From CAZAGT01 sp964484515 (lineage in GTDB: Bacteria; Desulfobacterota; DSM-4660; Desulfatiglandales; HGW-15), in the NCBI GenBank assembly GCA_964484515.1, contig CAZAGT010000162.1, positions 1-11,109 of the forward strand: a stretch of 11,109 nucleotides of DNA, read 5' to 3'. The notes under the pieces are model-generated. The model saw only the letters and a program-made list of their open reading frames with translations. It was not told the origin of the DNA and did not search any database. The first letter of the stretch is position 1; every line of letters begins with the position of its first letter. The position numbers were made by a program, and so were the translations under genes. Positions 6,648 to 11,109 of the stretch are shown here, one piece after another.

Positions 6648-7088
6648 ATGCCCGTAGAAGTATTCACCATCAAGTCTCTTCTCGTCCAGAATACACTCAT
6701 GCTGAGCGCTTTGGGGATCATCGTCCTCTTCCTCATCCGGGCCGTCTGGAAGAAGCGCCGGAGACACATTGTCGTCTTTTCAATCTGGTTGTGTCTGGTG
6801 ATCGGCTTTTTCAACAGTTCGCTCTTCGGATTTAGCGAAGTGCGGGTTTCTCCCAAGGGACTGAGGATCAATTATGGATTTCTTTCCGTTCGCAATACCC
6901 AGCTGCCATTGGATTCCGATTGGAGGATCCAAAAACACAGGGCCGGGCTGAGAAAGACCAAGCGGCTTTACTCCTTGCTGATTGCTGGGAGGGAGAGCAT
7001 GCGCGTAAGCGGGGGAGGGGGGCTAAGGAACCTGGAGGCAATTGGACTTTGCATCGATCGGATGAAGGCCGACCACCTTCGAAAGTAG
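6648..7088 (+). CDS. Two-helix membrane protein of unknown function
   Basis: A 146-residue protein I cannot assign to a named family. It has a hydrophobic helix at about 11-34, a basic turn KKRRRH (35-40), a second helix at 41-61, and then an ~85-residue soluble tail. The tail pattern VRVSPKGLRINYGFLSVRNTQLPL resembles the strands of small bacterial PH-like domains, but that is inference. The basic turn predicts both termini outside the cytoplasm. No good ribosome binding site precedes ATG 6648; ATG 6699 (Met18) is an alternative start that would shorten helix 1. It is the only plus-strand gene between copy B of the repeat and the minus-strand gene block. The amino-acid pattern looks coding, but expression is unsupported. 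Confidence 0.6.
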   Translation: MPVEVFTIKSLLVQNTLMLSALGIIVLFLIRAVWKKRRRHIVVFSIWLCLVIGFFNSSLFGFSEVRVSPKGLRINYGFLSVRNTQLPLDSDWRIQKHRAGLRKTKRLYSLLIAGRESMRVSGGGGLRNLEAIGLCIDRMKADHLRK

Positions 7089-7157
7089 CGGTTTGGAAAC
7101 AATCCAGTATCCGGTCGATCTCTCGCTCGAGGTGGGCGAGGGGATCAGCTTCTCATT

Positions 7158-7197
7158 CCTTAGCGACGCCGCAAACCGTACTGCTCAATCGCTAAGG
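7158..7197 (-). terminator. Stem-loop at the end of the candidate selenoprotein gene
   Basis: A perfect 9-bp inverted repeat, CCTTAGCGA (7158-7166) and TCGCTAAGG (7189-7197), with a 22-nt loop. On the minus strand it starts three codons before the TGA that ends the extended frame. There is no T-run, so it is more likely a 3' stabilising structure or a weak terminator. Confidence 0.35.
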
Positions 7198-7343
7198 GGA
7201 TTCTTGGTATCCACCCTTTGTTCTTTTCTGTCGCCCAACTGGCAACTGCTCTTCATTCAGGTGGAGATGCCGAATTTCGGCAGGATATAGGCCTGAAGCA
7301 GAAACCAAAAAACGAATATACCGATCAACCACCAAATACTCAT
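7185..7343 (-). CDS. Candidate selenocysteine-containing membrane miniprotein
   Basis: ATG 7343 is preceded by AGGGGTGA, a good Shine-Dalgarno match, at 6-7 nt. The first 28 codons encode one membrane helix (residues 3-22, WWLIGIFVFWFLLQAYIL) followed by LPKFGIST, then TGA at codon 29 (7259-7257). Reading through gives U-M-K-S-S-C34 and a charged tail to a second TGA (codon 53, 7187-7185), 52 residues in all. The U-x4-C pair just beyond the helix looks like a redox motif. A hairpin with its apical loop 16 nt after the TGA fits bacterial SECIS rules. The basic tail predicts N-out, C-in topology. If the TGA is a plain stop, the product is a 28-residue peptide. Its function is unknown. It follows the fmdB-like gene on the same strand but lies beyond a terminator; I see no clear promoter of its own. 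Confidence 0.65.
7230..7246 (-). promoter_or_regulatory. SECIS-like hairpin after in-frame TGA
   Basis: On the minus strand GTTGCC-AGTTG-GGCGAC forms a 6-bp stem (one U-G pair) with a 5-nt loop whose second base is G. Exactly 16 nt separate the TGA from the loop. Bacterial SECIS elements need a short stem, a small loop with G near its start, and about 16-37 nt from UGA to loop. All three hold here. A possible further C-G pair beyond an A-A mismatch would extend the stem. Confidence 0.55.
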
Positions 7344-7435
7344 ATGTTTTCACCCCTACCTTTGGAAATATCTCTGATTCTGGCCTCTCGCGGCGAAGAA
7401 ACTGTCTTTGAAAAACTTAGGTGATTTGGAGACCC

Positions 7436-7469
7436 AAAAACCGGAGCACGCCCCTTGCGAGGTGTCCGG
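7436..7469 (-). terminator. Intrinsic terminator after the fmdB-like gene
   Basis: On the minus strand CCGGACAC pairs with GTG-C-TCCGG (one bulged C) around a loop, and TTTTT follows at once (7440-7436). It lies ~40 nt after the fmdB-like stop codon and separates that gene from the candidate selenoprotein gene. It could be leaky and let some transcripts read on. Confidence 0.6.
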
Positions 7470-7510
7470 ACCGCTTTGACCGTCACGGCACACGGCCGTG
7501 AGGGTTACGC

Positions 7511-7729
7511 TCACGAAAAGCCGCCGGTCGAGGGTCCACAGGAGCCCGCAAGTTCCTTGCCCGGGCTGCCGCCCGAATTCCCAGAGCCGCAGGAAAACGA
7601 GGACAATAATCGACACGTATCCTCATCACCACAGGTGGGACACTCAAAATCCGAGTCTCGATCCGAACCGAAGACGATTTCCTCAAACGTATTCCCACAG
7701 GCGTTACATTTGAATTCGTAAATAGGCAT
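7511..7729 (-). CDS. FmdB-family zinc ribbon protein
   Basis: A 72-residue protein beginning MPIYEFKCNACG, the signature start of the FmdB/putative regulatory zinc-ribbon family. Cys8-x2-Cys11 and Cys30-Pro-Thr-Cys33 form the four-Cys zinc site. The C-terminal half is a Gly/Ser-rich flexible tail with extra Cys39, Cys47 and Cys64, ending GGFS, a tail style common in this family. It is named after a suspected formamidase/amidase regulator, but the molecular role is not established. AAGGAGG lies 14 nt before ATG 7729, rather far. It appears monocistronic, with a promoter at 7815-7842, a leader hairpin CCTCTT/AAGAGG (7766-7782) and a terminator at 7436-7469. A hairpin CGTGAG/CTCACG overlaps the stop codon. 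Confidence 0.9.
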   Translation of the reverse strand: MPIYEFKCNACGNTFEEIVFGSDRDSDFECPTCGDEDTCRLLSSFSCGSGNSGGSPGKELAGSCGPSTGGFS

Positions 7730-7814
7730 CGCTGCTTACTCTTCCTCCTTTTTGCCTTCTGAAGCCCTCTTTTCGCAAGAGGCCTCAAGTGACCATTCGG
7801 TGCTATTTCATAAA

Positions 7815-7842
7815 ACTATAACAATTCTCGACAAGAAATCAA
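7815..7842 (-). promoter_or_regulatory. Sigma-70-like promoter of the fmdB-like gene
   Basis: TTGATT (7842-7837) and TATAGT (7820-7815) are spaced by 16 nt on the minus strand in an A/T-rich stretch. The start would be near 7808, giving an ~80-nt leader that includes the CCTCTT/AAGAGG hairpin. The -10 overlaps the stop of the possible 39-codon ORF. Confidence 0.5.
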
Positions 7843-7935
7843 CAGGTCGGGAACCGGCTCAAATTCCGAAGGCCCGCTCCGAGTCCATGTTTCCGCTTTG
7901 CCACGCATTTTGAGGAGTCTCTCGAAGAAGCTCAT
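7816..7935 (-). CDS. Possible 39-residue ORF after dctM
   Basis: ATG 7935 lies 12 nt after the dctM stop, with GAGAGG 8-10 nt upstream, and opens a 39-codon frame beginning MSFFERLLKMRGKAETW. The frame is continuous with dctM through its TGA. The peptide is basic and amphipathic at the N-terminus and is not recognised. DctM has a normal length without it, and the region also holds the downstream promoter, so this may be chance. Confidence 0.22.
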   Translation of the reverse strand: MSFFERLLKMRGKAETWTRSGPSEFEPVPDLLISCRELL

Positions 7936-7947
7936 TTCAGGAGCCTC

Positions 7948-9222
7948 TCAGGATTTCAGTAAGGAAGGCAAGAAAAGACTCAGCGGCGGCCAGTAGGTGA
8001 TCAAGACAAGGGTAAGCAAGAGTAGGAGCAGAAACGGCAGGGTCGCGCGGTAAAGCCTCACCATGGGACGATCAAATCTAGAGCTCGCTATAAACAGGTT
8101 GAGACCCACCGGCGGGGTGTTGTACCCGATTCCCAGGTTGGCGAGAAAGATGATGCCAAGATGAACGGGGTCGACCCCGAACTTCTGCGCGAGGGGCGTG
8201 ATCAGAGGCACTACCACCAAGATAGCGCTGAAGATGTCCATCACACAACCGACGAGGATCAGAAACAGGTTTGTCATGAGAAGGAATGCCGTCTTCTGAT
8301 GAATGATCCCGTCCAGAAATGCGAGGATCCGCATCGGAATAAACGCGTCCACCAGGAAGTTGGTAAAGCCGAGGGCCGCGCCCAGGATGATCATGATCCC
8401 TCCCACCATTTTCATACTCTCAACCATGATTCGTGGTATGTCGCGCCTTATACTGAGTTCCTTGAACACCACCGTTTTGATCAACAGAACATAGACCACA
8501 GTTAAGGAAGCGGCCTCGGTCGCGGTACAGAACCCGGCATAAATTCCCGCTAGGATGAGGAGCGGGATGGGCAATTCCCAAATCGACCCCCTGAGCGCCG
8601 CCACGAGCTCCTTGGCGGAGAATGGCGGACGCTCCAGTTTCCACCTTTTGCCCATGTAAACGGAAAAGATGCAGAGTACACCCACCATCAGGGCTCCCGG
8701 TAAAACACCTGCCACAAAGAGCTTTTCAATACTGACCCCGGACACAAACCCATAGAGAATGATTGGGAGACTTGGCGGGAAATGGAGGCCCAGGCTACCG
8801 GAGGTTGTCATCAAACCGAGCGCGAAATTCTCATCGTATTTTTCAGATATCAGCGCCGGCAACAGCAACCCGCCAAGGGCAATGATGGTCACCCCGGTGG
8901 CGCCGGTGATCGCCGTGAAGAAGGCGCAGGAGACTAGCGCGACGACCCCGAGACCCCCTGGAGCCCAACCCAGGGCGCTTCTGGCAAACCTGATGAGCCG
9001 TTCCGGGGTGCCGCCTTCGCTCAGAAGATAGCCGGCAAAGGTAAAAAGAGGGATTGCCAATAGGACCGGGGAGTTGGCTAGTCTGAAGATTTCGATCGGA
9101 ATCGCCGAAAACGGCACGTCGTGGACGTGGAGGCCGAGCATTGCAGCCGCTCCAATTCCCAGAAATACGGGCAGGCCGGCAATGACGAGCAGGATGAGCG
9201 TGATGGCTAGCCCAAGGATCAT
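7948..9222 (-). CDS. dctM: TRAP transporter large permease subunit DctM
   Basis: Large membrane subunit (424 residues, about twelve hydrophobic segments) of a tripartite ATP-independent periplasmic transporter, which uses the Na+ or H+ gradient to import the solute delivered by DctP. Family marks: AIPLFTFAG (56-64), FTAITGATG (102-110), SGSLGLHFPPSLPIILYG (141-158), CTATEAAS (232-239) and YNTPPVGLN (367-375). The start is the ATG at 9222, which overlaps the dctQ stop as ATGA and follows AAGGAG by 9 nt; a longer open frame to 9327 lies inside dctQ and is rejected. The overlap implies translational coupling with dctQ. The length and the LPSLL-type end match the family. Confidence 0.95.
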   Translation of the reverse strand: MILGLAITLILLVIAGLPVFLGIGAAAMLGLHVHDVPFSAIPIEIFRLANSPVLLAIPLFTFAGYLLSEGGTPERLIRFARSALGWAPGGLGVVALVSCAFFTAITGATGVTIIALGGLLLPALISEKYDENFALGLMTTSGSLGLHFPPSLPIILYGFVSGVSIEKLFVAGVLPGALMVGVLCIFSVYMGKRWKLERPPFSAKELVAALRGSIWELPIPLLILAGIYAGFCTATEAASLTVVYVLLIKTVVFKELSIRRDIPRIMVESMKMVGGIMIILGAALGFTNFLVDAFIPMRILAFLDGIIHQKTAFLLMTNLFLILVGCVMDIFSAILVVVPLITPLAQKFGVDPVHLGIIFLANLGIGYNTPPVGLNLFIASSRFDRPMVRLYRATLPFLLLLLLTLVLITYWPPLSLFLPSLLKS

Positions 9223-9791
9223 CGCTTCACGCTCCTTCGGACGGCCATGAATTCCAGTAGGCCCTCCAACGTGAAACGAAATGTCATGACGGCAAAACCG
9301 ATGGGGATGATCGCCTGGCATATCCACGTGGGTACAACGGGGAGGATGCGGCCGCCGTAGGCCATTTCCATCTCGATGAATGTTAGCGATGCCGCCAGCA
9401 GGACAGCAGAGATGAGGGCGGAAAGCAAAGCAAGGAGCATTCTCCGGTACGGGTACCAGGCGGGGGGGAGCACCACCTCAAAAAGGTCGATCTTGATGTG
9501 CCTTCGCTCCCGGGTAACCAGGGAGGCGCCTAAGAACGTCAACCAGAGGACCAGAATCCTGGCCAAGGGCTCAGCCCAATCAATATGACCCAGAAGTGCA
9601 TTGGCCCACTTAAGATGGGCATGGGTGTAGAGGGATCTGAGGGAGACCTGGCTAAAGGCGGCCGCAATCATGATCCAGAGAAAAACGACGATCAACCATC
9701 CCTCAACCTTGGCTAGGACGTCATCCACACGAGCCAAGCAACGCATCAGCCGGTCCCTCGGATGAAGGGTTGCTCTCCTTGTCTTTGCCAT
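9219..9791 (-). CDS. dctQ: TRAP transporter small permease subunit DctQ
   Basis: Small four-helix membrane subunit of 190 residues. Helices are at about 30-52, 75-95, 115-138 and 155-177. The hallmark segment LARILVLWLTFLGASL-VTRERRHIKIDLFEV (77-105) is present. It pairs with DctM and helps dock the solute-binding protein. Start: ATG 9791, 22 nt after the dctP stop; its ribosome binding site is poor. An in-frame TTG at 9836 would add 15 residues and overlap dctP by 23 nt, possible through coupling. It is co-transcribed between dctP and dctM. Confidence 0.92.
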   Translation of the reverse strand: MAKTRRATLHPRDRLMRCLARVDDVLAKVEGWLIVVFLWIMIAAAFSQVSLRSLYTHAHLKWANALLGHIDWAEPLARILVLWLTFLGASLVTRERRHIKIDLFEVVLPPAWYPYRRMLLALLSALISAVLLAASLTFIEMEMAYGGRILPVVPTWICQAIIPIGFAVMTFRFTLEGLLEFMAVRRSVKR

Positions 9792-9813
9792 ATAAAACCG
9801 CGTCCGATCATGT

Positions 9814-10836
9814 TCACGGTCTGCGGGCCTGTTCAAGGATCGCGTAAACCTGATTCAACAGTTCTTGCGGATAGAGTCGGCCGGCTAATCGTTGCGCCAC
9901 CTCGTCATGGACTTTGTAAAACGCCGCAAGCTCAGATGCGGAAGGGATAGGCAGGATCTCTACGCCGCTTTCTCGAATGGCGCGGACCGCTTCCACCGTC
10001 TCTCTTCGTAAGTCCGAAGTGAGGTCTGCCAGCGCTGTCTCAAAGTCATGTTGGAGGATCTCGGATAGGTCAGCAGGGATTTTGTCGAAAAATCGGCGGG
10101 AAATGAGGACCGCTCCGGTGGCATGCGCAAGCGGCAACGACATCATGTACTTCGTTTTCAGGTACCACTGCAGTGCCAAGGCACCCAGGGGCGGCGCATA
10201 AACGGTATCGATCATGCCCGTATTGAGGGCCGTGATTACATCTGTAATCGAGAGTGGAATCGGATTGGTTCCCATGACGGAAAAGGTCTCTTTAGCGATC
10301 GGATCCCCGGACCAGGTCCAAATCTTGAGCCCGGCTACGTCCTCCACTTTGCGGATGGGAGCTTGTGAAAAGAGATGAACGTGCCCGACCTCAGCCCACC
10401 CCATGTGCTCGAAGCCCTGGTCGCGGAAATCCTCTGAAAAGGCGTTTCGAAGCGCGGCATGGGTAAGGTCGACCTCGCGATCGTTCCGAAATAGGAAAGG
10501 GAGGTCCAGGACCCTCACTTCGGGCAGAATTTGCGCCAAACCGACACCTGAAAAAGCGGCGCCATGAATCTGTCCAATTCGGATCTTTCTAAGGACGTCG
10601 AGCTCATCGCCGGCGATGCCGCCCGGATACAATCTGAAACCGAGTCGCTCATCGGTCTTCTGCCGCAACTCTTTGTCAAGACGGCGCATATGAAGCATCC
10701 AGGTGGAACCTTCAGGCGCAACGGTAGCGAATTTGATCAGGTAACGTTTGGCAGGATAGCAGGCCGTCGGCAGGAAGAGGACTTGCACCAACAATAACCA
10801 TCCGCATATCCATAGAACGTTTCTACTCTTCGGCAA
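9814..10836 (-). CDS. dctP: TRAP transporter solute-binding protein DctP
   Basis: Periplasmic solute-binding component, 340 residues. From the chosen TTG start (10836), 6 nt after AAAGGAG, the protein begins MPKSRNVLWICGWLLL, a clean signal peptide ending near PTAC (22-26). The Cys might be a lipid anchor, but the lipobox is imperfect. An upstream ATG at 10860 has no such ribosome binding site and would bury the signal. Family marks: IKFATVAPEGSTW (34-46), YPGGIAGDELDVLRKIRIGQIHG (70-92), VLDLPFLFRN (109-118), and ITDVITALNTGMIDTVYAPPLGALALQWY (197-225). At the position of the Arg that normally clamps a substrate carboxylate (GLKIRVP) this protein has Trp173 (GLKIWTWSGDP), so its ligand may not be a classical dicarboxylate. 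First gene of the dctPQM operon. Confidence 0.94.
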   Translation of the reverse strand: MPKSRNVLWICGWLLLVQVLFLPTACYPAKRYLIKFATVAPEGSTWMLHMRRLDKELRQKTDERLGFRLYPGGIAGDELDVLRKIRIGQIHGAAFSGVGLAQILPEVRVLDLPFLFRNDREVDLTHAALRNAFSEDFRDQGFEHMGWAEVGHVHLFSQAPIRKVEDVAGLKIWTWSGDPIAKETFSVMGTNPIPLSITDVITALNTGMIDTVYAPPLGALALQWYLKTKYMMSLPLAHATGAVLISRRFFDKIPADLSEILQHDFETALADLTSDLRRETVEAVRAIRESGVEILPIPSASELAAFYKVHDEVAQRLAGRLYPQELLNQVYAILEQARRP

Positions 10837-10858
10837 AATGAACTCCTTTGCTCGTATC

Positions 10859-10864
10859 ATTTTA
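10859..10864 (-). promoter_or_regulatory. Possible -10 box for the TRAP operon
   Basis: TAAAAT on the minus strand is a 5/6 match to TATAAT, 23 nt upstream of the chosen dctP start. No good -35 lies at 16-18 nt, so activation by a regulator or a different promoter would be needed. Confidence 0.25.
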
Positions 10865-10869
10865 GGTTT

Positions 10870-10912
10870 TTGAAACGACTCAACGGACTGACCAAGTGCC
10901 AAAACGTTTCAA
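10870..10912. promoter_or_regulatory. Inverted repeat upstream of dctP, possible operator
   Basis: TTGAAACG (10870-10877) and CGTTTCAA (10905-10912) are perfect 8-bp inverted copies with centres 35 bp apart, in the dctP upstream region. The right copy overlaps an AAACGTTT palindrome (10902-10909). Spacing of about three helical turns suits a dimer or looped regulator. No regulator gene is in the window. Confidence 0.35.
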
Positions 10913-10989
10913 GAAGCTAAGGTGTTACCATTCCTCTAATTTGCACAACCAACCCGGGCGATCGACATTCGAACTGGGAAAAAAGATCC

Positions 10990-11109
10990 GGCTCCTCAGA
11001 AGAATTTGTGGGCGAAAACACTGTTTCCAGCCTCCGAGATGGGAGGACGGTGACGTCTTTTCGTAGTGACTGGCGGGAGGGCACTGTCTTTTCATGACTT
11101 ATCTGTGGG
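10990..11109 (-). repeat. Long palindromic repeat, copy C (partial, inverted)
   Basis: The reverse complement of this stretch matches 50-163 and 6470-6583 with scattered differences, including CCCACAGATAAG, both GAAAAGAC motifs and the GGCTGGAAAC and ATTCTT-TGAGGAGCC boundary. It runs off the window before the central hairpin. It lies upstream of the TRAP operon, in opposite orientation to copies A and B. Confidence 0.82.

Noticed and set aside
7093..7290. 65-codon plus-strand ORF
   Set aside because: It is antisense to the selenoprotein candidate, uses a TTG start without a ribosome binding site, and has no recognisable features.
7505..7513. Sec read-through of the fmdB-like TGA (next codons GCG TAA)
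   Set aside because: Only one extra residue would be added, GGFS is a common natural end for this family, and the hairpin overlaps the TGA rather than lying 16-37 nt after it.
10885..10905. Sigma-54 promoter (TGGCAC on the minus strand) upstream of dctP
   Set aside because: The -24 half is present but the -12 position reads AGTC instead of TTGC, so the required GC dinucleotide is missing.

Overview
The window looks like a chromosomal accessory region of an anaerobic, probably deltaproteobacterial (Desulfobacterota-like) organism. This is inferred from a TRAP dicarboxylate-type operon, a glycine/serine-tailed FmdB-type zinc ribbon protein, a tryptophanase/tyrosine phenol-lyase, abundant short GC-rich hairpins, and a probable selenocysteine mini-gene. 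No rRNA, tRNA, CRISPR array or transposase gene was found.

Left part (1-4170). A truncated copy of a long palindromic repeat opens the window. It is followed on the minus strand by a PLP-dependent beta-eliminating lyase (434-1807) with an unusually hairpin-rich leader. The ~720 bp gap between this gene and the divergent universal stress gene (2534-2983) holds a 215 bp inverted-repeat element (2181-2395) that looks like a miniature mobile element. A class II HpcH/HpaI-type aldolase (3160-3978) follows on the plus strand, preceded by short REP-like hairpins.

Middle part (4171-7088). A 582-residue SLC13/ArsB-NhaD-type permease with an extra secreted N-terminal domain is read on the minus strand. 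Its long leader contains a terminator-like hairpin overlapping an alternative long-range stem, a layout that suggests attenuation or a riboswitch. Upstream lies a complete copy of the long palindromic repeat (6331-6583), then a 146-residue two-helix membrane protein of unknown function on the plus strand.

Right part (7185-11109, all genes minus strand). A complete TRAP operon is read in the order dctP-dctQ-dctM, with a 4-nt dctQ/dctM overlap and a possible 39-codon ORF just after dctM. An fmdB-like gene with its own promoter and terminator comes next. Last is a tiny membrane protein gene (7185-7343) whose in-frame TGA at codon 29 is followed by a SECIS-like hairpin at the right distance, and by a Cys five residues later (U-x4-C). 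This candidate selenoprotein is the most interesting object in the window. A third, partial copy of the long repeat closes the window in inverted orientation.

Together the genes suggest peripheral catabolism and uptake: a TRAP system for an organic solute, an aldolase for 2-keto-3-deoxy acids, an amino-acid lyase releasing ammonia and pyruvate, and an ion/anion permease. They sit in separate transcription units divided by repeats. No single pathway joining them can be demonstrated from the sequence.
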